Positions 48,523-57,722 are shown, counted from the first letter of the stretch. The stretch is 64,000 nucleotides of DNA from Xanthomonas vasicola (GCF_000772705.2 NZ_JSBW02000035.1:1-64000), one strand, 5' to 3'. Notes: generated by a model from the letters alone, not told the origin. Program-made: numbers and translations.

Positions 48523-48992
48523 GGCAGGATCAGTTGAAGACGATGCAGGGGCGCAGATTCTAGACGCATGCAGGCTGGCAGGTGCAGTGGGGGTAGGCGG
48601 TGCGCAGCGACAGCGACGGTGGGCGATCAAGGTCGGCGGCGCGTAGCGGGCGGCGACCATGGATGGCCGCTTCGAGAACATCGCGTGGATGGATTCCGTG
48701 TACGGACGCAATACCCCCAGTCCCGCCCCCGCGTGCGCAGTGGTGGAATGACGTCCCGCTTCATTGCGCGCGCGATGCGCGTGCGTGAGTGCGTGAGTGG
48801 ATGAGCCATGCAGGCAGCGCAGCGTGCAGCCAATCGTAGAAGTCCTACACGTTGCAGGAATCACATCACAGAGCGACCTGGCAATCGCCGACAACCCCAT
48901 CGAAGCACGCCAACACAGTCAAGCTGCGTCGGGCAGGCTGTTACACTCGGACACGTGATCGACGCGCCTTTTCCCCCACGAGGGCCGCATCC
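48523..48992. other. Divergent intergenic region, no gene seen
   Basis: About 470 bp between the zinc-ribbon gene and the MFS gene. GC-rich artefact frames only; no tRNA or strong hairpin recognised. Confidence 0.4.
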
Positions 48993-50237
48993 ATGCTGCG
49001 GCTGACTGCCTTATTGCTCGGCGTTGCCCTGCTGCTCACCGGTAGCGGCTTGCTCGGCACGCTGCTCGCCGTGCGCGGCGATCAGGCCGGCTTCGATGCG
49101 CGTGCGTTGGGCTTGATCATGTCCGGCTACTTCGCCGGTTTCTTTCTCGGCACCTTCTTTGCACCGCCGCTGATTCGCCGCATCGGGCATATCCGCGCAT
49201 TTGCGTTTTATGCGGCGCTGGCGGCCATTGCGGTGCTGCTGCATCCAATCTGGTTGAATGCCTGGGGCTGGGGCGTACTGCGCCTGGTGACCGGCGCGGC
49301 GCTGGTGGGTCTGTATACCGTGATCGAAAGCTGGCTCAACGCCGAACCGGACGCGCGCCGGCGCAGCCGGGTGTTTTCGGTGTACATGGCAATCAATCTG
49401 TCGGCGCTAGCGCTGGGGCAGATCCTGCTCACCATCGGCGACGCAGGCGCGCCGGCGATGTTTACGCTGACGGCGATCCTGTTCTGTGCAGCGGTCATGC
49501 CGGTGATGACCACGCGACTGATCCCGCCCGAGGTGCCGCATGTATCGCGGCTGCGGTTGGTCACGTTGTATGCCTTAGCGCCTGTGGCGACGATTGGCGC
49601 CGGCCTTTCCGGCCTGGCGATGGGCGCGTTTTGGGGCTTGTTGCCGGTGTACGCCAAGCGGATCGGGCTGGATTCCGACGGCGTTGCGATGTTCATGCTC
49701 ACCGCCATCGTGGGCGGTGCGGTGCTGCAGTGGCCGATCGGGCGCATCAGCGACGGGCATGACCGCCGCATCGGCCTGGTGACGGTGAGTGTGATGGCCG
49801 CCGGCATCGCCATCGCTGCGGCATTGCCGATGGTGCAGACGCAGACGACCATGCTGTTCGTGCTGTTCTTCGTCTATGGCGGGCTGGCGTTTTCGCTCTA
49901 TCCGTTTGCGGTGGCGCACATGCTCGATTACCTGCCGCGCGAAGACCTGCTTTCCGGCTGCAGCAGTTTGTTGCTGGTGCATGGTGTGGGTGCGGCGGTC
50001 GGCCCAGCGTTGGCCGGCGGTGCGATGCAGAAATTCGGCCCAGCCGCGTTGCCGGTGTACTTCGCCGTGATGCTGTTGGCACTGGCCGGATTCACGCTGT
50101 CGCGACTGTTACGCTTCACCCGCCGCCGCACCCATCCGATCGCCTTCCGCCCGATTCTGCGCACCACGCCGTCGGCACTGGAATTGATGCCGGAAACCCA
50201 GCAGGCCGAAGCGCCACCGCATACCAAGCAACGCTGA
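48993..50237 (+). CDS. MFS transporter (YcaD-like)
   Basis: 414 aa from MLRLTALLLGVALLLTG at 48993. Twelve hydrophobic segments in two halves; the loop after helix 2 (FAPPLIRRIGHIRAFAF) resembles MFS motif A, and IGRISDGHDRRIGLV is its repeat in the second half. It belongs to the YcaD/YfkF-like branch. The substrate is not predictable. The start is placed at the first hydrophobic Met; earlier frame-compatible Mets give an unnatural N-terminus. Confidence 0.85.
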   Translation: MLRLTALLLGVALLLTGSGLLGTLLAVRGDQAGFDARALGLIMSGYFAGFFLGTFFAPPLIRRIGHIRAFAFYAALAAIAVLLHPIWLNAWGWGVLRLVTGAALVGLYTVIESWLNAEPDARRRSRVFSVYMAINLSALALGQILLTIGDAGAPAMFTLTAILFCAAVMPVMTTRLIPPEVPHVSRLRLVTLYALAPVATIGAGLSGLAMGAFWGLLPVYAKRIGLDSDGVAMFMLTAIVGGAVLQWPIGRISDGHDRRIGLVTVSVMAAGIAIAAALPMVQTQTTMLFVLFFVYGGLAFSLYPFAVAHMLDYLPREDLLSGCSSLLLVHGVGAAVGPALAGGAMQKFGPAALPVYFAVMLLALAGFTLSRLLRFTRRRTHPIAFRPILRTTPSALELMPETQQAEAPPHTKQR

Positions 50238-50391
50238 AACCCTCCTTCGCGCTGTTTTCTAGGAGGCTTGAACAGTTTGGTCAGTGCACGACGCAGAAGT
50301 GCTACTGCGACCAGCGACGGGGGGACGTCGAGGGGACCTGCTCGATCTCGGCCACAAAGATCTCGCGGCGGGTCTGCTTGCGCTTGCCTAG

Positions 50392-51549
50392 GGAAGGTCT
50401 GATCAACTCACCACAGATACGCGACACTACCCGCCTCATGTTGAGGATTCATCCATGCAACTGACGTTCGGTGACGCGGAGGGCCTGGGCAAGCGCAAGC
50501 AGACCCGGCGGGAGATCTTCCTGGCCGAGATGGAGCAGGTGGTTCCGTGGCAGCAACTGCTCGGGCTGATCGCGCCGCACTATCCGGTGTCGGGGCGGCC
50601 AGGGCGGCAGCCATACGCCCTGGCAACGATGTTGCGGATTCATCTGCTGCAGCAGTGGTATGCGTTGAGCGATCCGGCGATGGAAGAAGCGCTGCACGAG
50701 ATTCCGACCTTACGGCGATTTGCCCAGCTCTGCGGGTTGGACGACATTCCCGACGAGACCACGATTCTCAACTTTCGGCGTCTGCTGGAGACCCATGGCC
50801 TTGCCGCGCGGATGCTGGAAGCGGTCAACGCGCATCTGGCGCGCACGGGCCAGAGCCTGCGGTCGGGCACGATCGTCAATGCGACGCTGATCGCTGCACC
50901 CAGCTCGACCAAGAACGCCGATCACGCACGCGACCCTGAGATGCATCAGACCAAGAAGGGCAATCAGTGGTATTTCGGGATGAAGGCGCACATCGGCGTG
51001 GATGAGTTTTCCGGGCTGGTGCACCACGTCCATTGCACAGCGGCCAATGTCGCCGATGTCACGGTGATGCACACCTTGCTACACGGCAAAGAAGACAGCG
51101 TGTTCGGCGACAGCGGCTATACCGGTGCAGACAAACGCAAAGAGCTGCAGGACTGCGAAGCTGCATTCTTCAGCGCCGCCAAGCCCTCGACGATCCAAGC
51201 CATCGGCAACAACCGCGAGCGTGCTCGGGAACAGCGTTGGGAGCACTTCAAAGCCAGCGTGCGCGCGAAGGTGGAGCATCCCTTCCGGGTGATCAAACGT
51301 CAGTTCGGCTACACCAAGCTCCGCTATCGCGGCCTGGCCAAGAACACCGCACAGGTGCTGACCTTGTTTGCGCTCTCCAATCTGTGGATGAAGCCAAAGC
51401 AGTTGCTGCCGGCTATGGGGAGCGTGCGCCTGTAAACCGGGGAATTCCCACGCAAAGCGCCAGAAATGGCGAAATTCCGAAGATCCAAACGCCACTCTTC
51501 GGAACGACGCGACATCCCGCACTCTCAGGCCTCGTTGATCAGACCTTCC
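50392..51549 (+). mobile_element. Intact IS5-family insertion sequence
   Basis: 1158 bp bounded by perfect 16-bp inverted repeats (GGAAGGTCTGATCAAC at 50392-50407 and its complement at 51534-51549). The flanking 4-bp duplication CTAG (50388-50391 and 51550-51553) matches the YTAR target of IS5 elements. It carries one complete transposase gene and is probably still mobile. Confidence 0.92.
50455..51435 (+). CDS. IS5-family transposase
   Basis: 326 aa, intact. It begins MQLTFGDAEGLGKRKQTRRE, has the N-terminal DUF772-type region (LATMLRIHLLQQWYALSD) and a DDE core (TIVNATLIAAPSSTKN for the first Asp; VFGDSGYTGADKR for the second; KVEHPFRVIKRQFGYTKLRYRG for the Glu). About 75% of the residues match the broken copy at 60195-61176 by eye, so both come from one IS5 subgroup. 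Confidence 0.93.
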   Translation: MQLTFGDAEGLGKRKQTRREIFLAEMEQVVPWQQLLGLIAPHYPVSGRPGRQPYALATMLRIHLLQQWYALSDPAMEEALHEIPTLRRFAQLCGLDDIPDETTILNFRRLLETHGLAARMLEAVNAHLARTGQSLRSGTIVNATLIAAPSSTKNADHARDPEMHQTKKGNQWYFGMKAHIGVDEFSGLVHHVHCTAANVADVTVMHTLLHGKEDSVFGDSGYTGADKRKELQDCEAAFFSAAKPSTIQAIGNNRERAREQRWEHFKASVRAKVEHPFRVIKRQFGYTKLRYRGLAKNTAQVLTLFALSNLWMKPKQLLPAMGSVRL

Positions 51550-51648
51550 CTAGGTCCTCAGCGCCACCTACGTCAGTTGTATGTCGCGTCCCTATACGTG
51601 AGCGGAGAGTGTCGCTCATCTGCGGTGTGTTGTTCAGAGGTTCCCTAA

Positions 51649-51952
51649 CGCAGGGGGAGGTCACGCAGCAATGCTCCAGCCACAGTAGATCGGCGTTGGT
51701 ATTTCAGCTGTTTGTCAGGAGATTATTAGATGGATATCTCATATAAAAGCTAAAGGGACGCGCACAACGATCATGACGAAAATTTTAATAACAAAATCTC
51801 ATGTCTGCGATTGCAAAATTACCTTGCGCCAGCTCATCCGAAGCATATAATCAAACCTAGGCTAACCTAATATTGAAATTATTGAAATTAGAAAGGATTC
51901 GGTAGAGTAGGAACATTGTGATTGGTGCTGATGCCGACAGAGAGCTATCCAA
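51649..51952. other. AT-rich left margin of the island
   Basis: About 300 bp where the composition changes from the GC-rich chromosome to AT-rich DNA, including ATTGAAATTATTGAAATTAG (51,874-51,892). No gene is visible. A sequence join probably lies near 51,650, at the outer end of the old IS. Confidence 0.55.
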
Positions 51953-52321
51953 ATGAATTTTTCCCTTGAACAACGCCATGCCAGACGCCAGGACTTCAGT
52001 AATCCGCTGACATTGTTGTCGCGGCATAGAAAATCTGGCTGTGAGTGCTCTTACTCATTGGATGAGAAAATTGCAGCCGCTCACAAGGTGAAGGTTGGCC
52101 AGCGTGATTGGTCAACCGAGGTGACCGTCACGGAGGTGACATGTAACATCACTGTTGCGATCGGCTGCCTGTTGCGATCGGCTGCCGATTTTTCAATTCC
52201 TTTGAAGAAGAAAATGATCGGCGCCGCCGATCTCCAGCGCACTGATCCTGTGTTTGCGAGCGTCATCGATTTGAACCCGATGCAGCAGCAACGCGATACT
52301 CTGGCCAAGAAGATCGAGTAA
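51953..52321 (+). CDS. Hypothetical protein, possibly frameshifted relic
   Basis: A 122-codon frame beginning MNFSLEQRHARRQDF. It has no signal peptide or membrane helix and no motif I recognise; the C-terminal end (DLNPMQQQRDTLAKKIE) is plausible coding sequence. The ribosome-binding site is weak. A perfect 17-bp tandem duplication inside the frame (52153-52186) changes the reading frame relative to a single copy, so the present frame may not be the ancestral one. Confidence 0.35.
   Translation: MNFSLEQRHARRQDFSNPLTLLSRHRKSGCECSYSLDEKIAAAHKVKVGQRDWSTEVTVTEVTCNITVAIGCLLRSAADFSIPLKKKMIGAADLQRTDPVFASVIDLNPMQQQRDTLAKKIE
52153..52186. repeat. 17-bp perfect tandem duplication
   Basis: TGTTGCGATCGGCTGCC occurs twice in direct succession. 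Seventeen is not a multiple of three, so one event shifted the overlapping frame. Confidence 0.9.
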
Positions 52322-52600
52322 TTTTTACATAGCCCGTCCTCGCGCGGTTTCTTCTCAAAATTATCACATGTCTCCGCACACTGGGCTCGGTGTGTGCGTA
52401 TATCATGATATGCATCATAGTTTATATTAATTAAATTTAGATATAGAGCAACTGCAGCACACCAACTTGTTGCCTGCCACAATTTGGCTATTCAAAAGTT
52501 TTTAAACAGGCATCGTTGCCCCCCCCTCATCACCACTAGTTGTAGCCTGCGTAAGCATCTTGAGCTAAGTGTGCCTATCCTCCGCTACTGAGGTTCCTAT
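52322..52600 (+). promoter_or_regulatory. Upstream region of the rhizobitoxine-like operon
   Basis: An AT-rich 280 bp immediately before the first biosynthetic gene; it should hold the operon promoter. It contains the 12-bp palindrome ATATCATGATAT (52400-52411) and a run TTTATATTAATTAAATTTAGATA just after it. GAGG lies 9 bp before the ATG at 52601. I cannot assign -35/-10 boxes with confidence. Confidence 0.4.
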
Positions 52601-53755
52601 ATGTCTACAGAAAAATATTTCTTAATGACACCAGGTCCGTTGGCCTTAAGCGACGAGGTAAAATCACAGATGCAGTTTGACATGGGCTCAAGGGACAAAA
52701 GCTTTAGGATCATGACTGCCTTGATGCGCAATCTAGTGATCAACCTGGTTGAAGGACAGGATTCCCATTCGGTTGTACCAATTCAAGGTAGTGGAACATA
52801 CGGAATCGAGGCGGCGTTAGCCACCTTTATTTCCCAGTCCGATAAGCCGCTTGTTTGCATAAATGGTATATATGGCGAACGCATTCTTAAAATACTTCAA
52901 CTGCGCGAAATAAGCGCAATCAGCATTAATGCACCTGTCGACAAACCACTTTCTGTCGTCGATATAGAGAGATACCTCTGCAAAGATCGCTCCATAACTC
53001 ACATCTGCTTTGTACACTGTGAGACAACCACTGGCGTAATAAATCCACTTGATGGAATCGTCCAGTTGGCAAAAAAATATGGAATTGTCACGATTGTAGA
53101 CGCTATGAGCTCTTTTGGCGCACTCGATATTAGCGTAAAAGCTACGCCATTTGACATTCTTGTTACTTCCAGTAATAAATGCATTGAAGGACCGCCTGGC
53201 ATTTCATTAGTAATCGCCAGTTTGGCGTTACTGACAAGAAAAAAAACAACTCCGGTCAATTCTTTCGTTCTGGATGTTCGAGCTCAATGGAAAAGTTTTG
53301 AACAGACAGGAGAATGGCGTTCAACTCCTCCTACTCATGTGATACAAGCCTGCACCAAAGCGCTCGAATTGCTGAGCTGTGAAGGCGTGAAAAATCGCAG
53401 AAGGCGATATTGCATCGTACGAGAAGATATTATTAGTGCAACCCACCAATACGCTAAGCCGTTACTAAGTGCCATGGCACGATCCCCGGTATGTTTGGCG
53501 CTCACCGCGAAGGGTGTGATTGATACCGAAGAGGATTTCGATGAATTTTATTGCCATCTTGTAAAGTACAATCTCTATATCTACTCAAAATTCCATATTC
53601 AGACGCGAAGCTTCAGGATCGGCTGCATCGGCGCGATCGAGCCAAAATGGATAATCACTATGGCGACAGCATTCCGTGATTTTTTCGAAGATCGCAAACG
53701 CCGTCTGACAGAGGCGAAATTTTCCAATTCCGCGCTTGCAGGTGGAGCGGTCTGA
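52601..53755 (+). CDS. Class V aminotransferase, RtxA N-terminal-domain-like (serinol-forming)
   Basis: 384 aa, PLP-dependent class V aminotransferase most like 2-aminoethylphosphonate and serine:pyruvate aminotransferases. It starts MSTEKYFLMTPGPLALSDEV. The cofactor-phosphate contact GSGTYGIEAAL is at 63-73, the PLP-ring Asp at 167 (TIVDAMSSFG), and the Schiff-base Lys at 193 (SSNKCIEGPPG). In B. elkanii the RtxA N-terminal domain of this class aminates dihydroxyacetone phosphate towards serinol. Its TGA overlaps the next ATG by one base (TGATG). AT-rich codons differ from flanking chromosomal genes. The serinol role is inference from the neighbours. Confidence 0.8.
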   Translation: MSTEKYFLMTPGPLALSDEVKSQMQFDMGSRDKSFRIMTALMRNLVINLVEGQDSHSVVPIQGSGTYGIEAALATFISQSDKPLVCINGIYGERILKILQLREISAISINAPVDKPLSVVDIERYLCKDRSITHICFVHCETTTGVINPLDGIVQLAKKYGIVTIVDAMSSFGALDISVKATPFDILVTSSNKCIEGPPGISLVIASLALLTRKKTTPVNSFVLDVRAQWKSFEQTGEWRSTPPTHVIQACTKALELLSCEGVKNRRRRYCIVREDIISATHQYAKPLLSAMARSPVCLALTAKGVIDTEEDFDEFYCHLVKYNLYIYSKFHIQTRSFRIGCIGAIEPKWIITMATAFRDFFEDRKRRLTEAKFSNSALAGGAV

Positions 53756-55077
53756 TGTCGTATCGCAATCACGAAAAAGACTTTTTGACGGAAACAGCCG
53801 TTCTACACGCAGGTTATCGGCACGATCCAGTCACCAACGCTATGGCAGTTCCCATATACCAGACCACGGCTTATGAGCTCAGTGATGACCTAGCGGGTGT
53901 ATCTGATATATACAATGTAAAGCGAGACGGTTTCACCTATACGCGGATCATTAATCCTACCACCCGTGTACTAGAGCGCCGATACGCCCGGGTGGAGGGC
54001 GCGGCGGATGCGCTTGCAGTGGCTTCTGGACAAGCCGCTACCTTTCTTGCGCTAATGAACTTGGGCAGCGGTCGACCGGGCGACAACATAGTTACATCGA
54101 AGTATCTTTATGGAAATTCTTGGAATTTGCTGTTTAACACCTTCAAGCGCTTAGGCATTGAGGCAAGATCGGCTGACCCCCAGGAACCAGAATCCTTCAG
54201 GCGGCAAATCGATGACAGGACCATAGCGTTGTTCGGCGAAGTCTTTTCCAATCCTTGTGTCATTCCCTTGCCGGTATCGGCGCTTGCTGAGATTGGCAGG
54301 GTCCATGGCATTCCCCTCGTTGTTGACAACACTACAACACCACTTGCTTGCAGGCCCGGGGCGTTGGGGGCCGCCATCACTACCTATTCGGCAACAAAGT
54401 ACATCTGCGGCCATGGCACCACACTAGGAGGACTGGTCGTCGACAATGGGAACTTTGCTTGGGATGATGTCTCCCGCTTCCCACTGCTAAATGGCCCTGA
54501 CGAGGCGCATGGCGGCATATGCTGGCGAGATGCGGTGCACTTTCTGAAAGATTTAGGTAATAGTGCTTACCTTTTGAAGGCACGTATGACTTGGCTTCGC
54601 GATACAGGCGCGGCGATCAGCCCATTCGCAAGTTTTCAATTGATACAGGGTTTGGAAACACTAAGCCTGCGCATGCACCGCCACTGCCAGAACGCTGCGT
54701 TGGTTGCCCGTTTTCTGGAAGGTCATCCTAAGGTCCGAAGCGTTTCTTATCCTGGCCTTGCTACGGGACGCGAAAGAGAAATCGTAGATGAACTGATTGA
54801 TCTCAAAGTTGGCTACGGCGCAATGATCATGTTCGAGTTGGACGATGAAACTGCAGGTAGAAAGTTCGTGCAGAACATCCGTCTAATGTACCACGTGTCG
54901 AATGTGGGGGATGCACGAACGCTCGTAACTCATCCAGTCTCTACCACTCATACGACCGTCCCTAAAACTCAGCGTGAGGCAGCTGGAATCCTCGATGGTT
55001 CTATCCGCCTTTGCGTCGGCATAGAGAATATTGATGACATAATTAATGACATTAAACGCGGCCTTGATGCCGTTTAA
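53755..55077 (+). CDS. Cys/Met-metabolism PLP enzyme, RtxA C-terminal-domain-like (dihydrorhizobitoxine synthase)
   Basis: 440 aa of the O-acetylhomoserine sulfhydrylase / cystathionine gamma-synthase family. TRIINPTTRVLERRYARVEG (63-82) and GQAATFLAL are family landmarks; PLP-ring Asp191 is in PLVVDNTTT and Schiff-base Lys215 in YSATKYICGHGTTLGG. The ATG at 53755 has GGTGGAG upstream and follows the first gene through a TGATG overlap. In B. elkanii this domain is fused to the aminotransferase in one RtxA and joins serinol to O-acetylhomoserine. Ordinary methionine sulfhydrylation is the alternative, but the neighbours argue against it. Confidence 0.82.
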   Translation: MSYRNHEKDFLTETAVLHAGYRHDPVTNAMAVPIYQTTAYELSDDLAGVSDIYNVKRDGFTYTRIINPTTRVLERRYARVEGAADALAVASGQAATFLALMNLGSGRPGDNIVTSKYLYGNSWNLLFNTFKRLGIEARSADPQEPESFRRQIDDRTIALFGEVFSNPCVIPLPVSALAEIGRVHGIPLVVDNTTTPLACRPGALGAAITTYSATKYICGHGTTLGGLVVDNGNFAWDDVSRFPLLNGPDEAHGGICWRDAVHFLKDLGNSAYLLKARMTWLRDTGAAISPFASFQLIQGLETLSLRMHRHCQNAALVARFLEGHPKVRSVSYPGLATGREREIVDELIDLKVGYGAMIMFELDDETAGRKFVQNIRLMYHVSNVGDARTLVTHPVSTTHTTVPKTQREAAGILDGSIRLCVGIENIDDIINDIKRGLDAV

Positions 55078-55102
55078 TGGCTGATCCGCCTGGAGAAGCA
55101 TC

Positions 55103-56143
55103 ATGAAAACAAAGCAGACTTGGTCGCTCAGAAATAAGCGATTCGAAAAATTCGAGTTTTCTAGCGAAATCATGCGCGAGTTGGCTGGCTTGCGCACAGA
55201 TAACATTACCGGCGCCTTATATATAATCAAGGATTATACGATAATGGTGGCCTGCGCAGTTGCTACGGTTCAAGTCAGTTGGTGGCTTTACCCATTGGCA
55301 TTGTTGATTATTGGCGCTCACCAGCGCGGGCTAACAACGATCTCACACGATGCAGCGCACCGAATACTAGCAAAGAATAGATTATGGAACAATTTACTCG
55401 GGACGATATTCGCCGCCTATCCTATATTCCAGCGGCACTGGGCATACCGCGTCTCCCATGTACACCTACATCATCCGCACCTTGGTGATCCAGAGCAGGA
55501 CCCTGATTTGAAGTTCTTTGTCAAATCAGGGGTCTATACGGTTCGCGAGCCGCGCAAGTATAAATCATTTATTGTCTGGAAGTCAATTTTCGGCGGGGCC
55601 ACCCTTCGTTATTTGAGCTATCTTTGGAGTAACCGATTCTTTGTCTTGGGAAGCAAGGAGAGGATCGTCAATAAGCGAGACGTCCTTATAGATTCGTATG
55701 GTTTCTCGGCGTTCTGGATAACGGTAATAGTTGGCTTTACCTCAGCAAATGCTCTCCATCTGCTAGTGCTTTTTTGGCTAATCCCCTATCTCACCACTTT
55801 TCAGGTTTTGGGTTGGTTCACCGAGCTGGCTGAGCACTCGCCGATGTGCGAAAGTGAGGTCAAGAATGTTTATTTGACAAGGAATAGAAAAAGCGGACTC
55901 ATAGAGCGCTTGTTATTTGGTGTCAATTACGATGAGTACCATCTTGAGCACCATCTTTCGCCGGCGGTTCCTTTCTGGTTATTAAAAAAAGCACAGAAAA
56001 TCCGGATGCGTGATCCAACATATGCAAATATTGCGAAATCCTGGGGTGGCCTATTTTTTAGCGGCCCAGAGGGACAGCCAAGCGTAATCGCGCAATTGCT
56101 TGAACGAAACCGTCGCCTCTACGAAATTGGGCCGCGCAAATGA
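55103..56143 (+). CDS. rtxC: Dihydrorhizobitoxine desaturase-like membrane desaturase (RtxC)
   Basis: 346 aa di-iron membrane desaturase of the fatty-acid-desaturase superfamily. Three His boxes are present: HDAAH (82-86), HVHLHH (119-124) and HLEHH (280-284). Two hydrophobic hairpins are seen (about 46-75 and 203-232). RtxC of B. elkanii inserts the vinyl double bond of dihydrorhizobitoxine, and this gene's place directly behind the RtxA-like pair supports the same reaction. The start at 55103 has GGAGAAG upstream; the stop overlaps the next frame (ATGA). A true lipid desaturase is the main alternative. Confidence 0.78.
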   Translation: MKTKQTWSLRNKRFEKFEFSSEIMRELAGLRTDNITGALYIIKDYTIMVACAVATVQVSWWLYPLALLIIGAHQRGLTTISHDAAHRILAKNRLWNNLLGTIFAAYPIFQRHWAYRVSHVHLHHPHLGDPEQDPDLKFFVKSGVYTVREPRKYKSFIVWKSIFGGATLRYLSYLWSNRFFVLGSKERIVNKRDVLIDSYGFSAFWITVIVGFTSANALHLLVLFWLIPYLTTFQVLGWFTELAEHSPMCESEVKNVYLTRNRKSGLIERLLFGVNYDEYHLEHHLSPAVPFWLLKKAQKIRMRDPTYANIAKSWGGLFFSGPEGQPSVIAQLLERNRRLYEIGPRK

Positions 56144-56160
56144 GCCGGAGGACATCCACG

Positions 56161-57021
56161 ATGGAAAAGGTTTCCGAATACGTGAGTCGACCTGTTGTTG
56201 GAGTCACAGCAAATCGAAACATTGATGATGGAGTTCATCGTGACAGGTTAAGAAGACGTTACATTGAAGCCCTTGATATCTACGCTGCTGTTGAATGCGT
56301 CATTCTTCCTACTGTGGACGGCGATCTTCGTTGGGACGCAAGCCTCAGGAAATTCCGTTATCTGATGCGTCGTTTAGATGGCCTAGTATTGACTGGTGAT
56401 GAATCAAATCTTGATGCAGACATCTTTAATGGCCTGCAGCGTCGATGGAACCGTGCCGACGACGACGTTATCGCTAGGGAACGAGACCGGCCCAGGGATC
56501 GCCTGTCGTGTGTCGCGTTGTCGATCGCGAGAGAGCTAGATATGCCGGTCCTAGGAATTTGCCGTGGATTGCAAGAAATGCATGTACAGCAAGGCGGAGT
56601 ACTTGTTGCACAGCTGCCTGTCACTGAGCTCGGCATAGTACATAGTGAGCCCTTGAACGTACCTCGCGATCAACAATATCTGCCATCACACGGGATTCGG
56701 ATCATTTCCGATGGACTGCTTTCCGATATTCTCAAAGACGAAAAAAATGTGCTCCAAGTTAACTCGCTCCATAATCAAGGAGCGTCCGAGCCGGCACCCG
56801 GGGTTCGTGTAGAGGCTATCGCAGACGACGGCGTTGTCGAGGCAATTTCCTACCGATCCTCGACCTTTCAGTTAGGAGTGCAATGGCATCCGGAATGGCA
56901 TGTCAAGCAGGATCCAGTGAGTCAGAAGATATTTCAATTCTTTGGCGATGCTTGCTATGCATACGAATCGAGGCGGCATGGCGCCAATACTTCCGCCTCT
57001 TTCTTCCAAGAAATAGATTGA
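56161..57021 (+). CDS. C26-type glutamine amidotransferase-like gamma-glutamyl hydrolase (PuuD-like)
   Basis: 286 aa from 56161, chosen for the GGAGG ribosome-binding sequence 9 bp upstream; ATG 56140, overlapping the desaturase stop, would give 293 aa. Class I GATase-type triad: Cys in VLGICRGLQEMHV (Cys134), with His243 and Glu245 in GVQWHPEWH; VNSLHNQG matches C26 peptidases. E. coli PuuD cleaves gamma-glutamyl-GABA. Here it probably removes a gamma-glutamyl group from an intermediate or the product, opposite the ligase at 58724. This is inference; no fused synthetase domain is present. Confidence 0.8.
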   Translation: MEKVSEYVSRPVVGVTANRNIDDGVHRDRLRRRYIEALDIYAAVECVILPTVDGDLRWDASLRKFRYLMRRLDGLVLTGDESNLDADIFNGLQRRWNRADDDVIARERDRPRDRLSCVALSIARELDMPVLGICRGLQEMHVQQGGVLVAQLPVTELGIVHSEPLNVPRDQQYLPSHGIRIISDGLLSDILKDEKNVLQVNSLHNQGASEPAPGVRVEAIADDGVVEAISYRSSTFQLGVQWHPEWHVKQDPVSQKIFQFFGDACYAYESRRHGANTSASFFQEID

Positions 57022-57055
57022 AGCGACCAACATTACTTAATATAATGCCGAGACA

Positions 57056-57655
57056 ATGGATTCCCAGCTAATGGTTCTTTTCGCGATTGCGTTCACTTGC
57101 GCGGTCGCCGTGCCTGGACCAAACGTAGCATTTGTCGTGGCTCAAACTATCAAGTATGGCCATAAAATCATGGTTCCCTGTTTATTGGGCTTTGGATTAG
57201 CTACTTTGATTCACGCCGTTATCGCGCTGTCCGGGGTCGGCTTGCTCATACACGAGCACTCGTCTCTTCTCGGTTATCTTCGTTTTGTAGGAGCCATTTA
57301 TCTCACATACCTTGGCCTAGTCTCATTGCTGCACCAACCCGAACATCACAGTACCGAGATAATCTATTCTATCCCGCGAAAGGCATTCATTGATTCATCA
57401 CTTGTAGCCCTAACCAATCCCAAGGGATGGCTGGCCACATTGCTCACCTATCCAAGTTTTATCAGCCCATACTATTCTTACACGCACCAAGCAATTGCAT
57501 TGATTTTGATGGGATTATTTATTTCGCTCGTAATCTATGGTGGATATGCGCTACTCGCCCAAAGGGCTCGCGCCCTCCTCAGGAATGAACGCAATATAAT
57601 TCGGTTTGCCGGCGCCATATATCTGCTTGTCGCAATTTTCTTATTTATCTACTGA
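57056..57655 (+). CDS. LysE/RhtB-family amino-acid exporter
   Basis: 199 aa with about six membrane helices. The family motif AVPGPNVAFVVAQT is near the N-terminus (PGPN at 20-23), followed by GFGLATLIHAV and ALTNPKGWLATLLT. RhtB-type carriers export amino acids and toxic analogues. Lying inside a cluster for a non-protein amino acid, it is likely the product exporter and a self-protection device. The gap to the preceding gene is 34 bp. Confidence 0.85.
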   Translation: MDSQLMVLFAIAFTCAVAVPGPNVAFVVAQTIKYGHKIMVPCLLGFGLATLIHAVIALSGVGLLIHEHSSLLGYLRFVGAIYLTYLGLVSLLHQPEHHSTEIIYSIPRKAFIDSSLVALTNPKGWLATLLTYPSFISPYYSYTHQAIALILMGLFISLVIYGGYALLAQRARALLRNERNIIRFAGAIYLLVAIFLFIY

Positions 57656-57722
57656 CTGAATCAAATTTTCTCATCCTACAAACGGCCGACGCATACCGCT
57701 TGTTAAAGGAGGACACAACCTC

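Larger units (their letters stand above)
50286..51648 (-). mobile_element. Old IS5-family remnant split by a younger IS
   Basis: On the minus strand, the sequence after 50391 (to about 50,320) reads KRKQTRREIFVAEIEQV, matching the transposase N-terminus. On the other side of the inserted IS (51,550-51,648) it continues as a degenerate ATACAACTGACG...GAGGACCTAG, aligned with MQLTFGDAEGLG, preceded by the end sequence AGGGAACCTCTGAAC (51,632-51,646). The two halves are separated exactly by the IS at 50392-51549. The remnant's far end is missing. Confidence 0.7.

Noticed and set aside
55103..56143. Housekeeping fatty-acid desaturase
   Set aside because: The three His boxes alone allow it, but its operon position directly behind RtxA-like genes favours an RtxC-type reaction. 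I kept lipid desaturation as the stated alternative.
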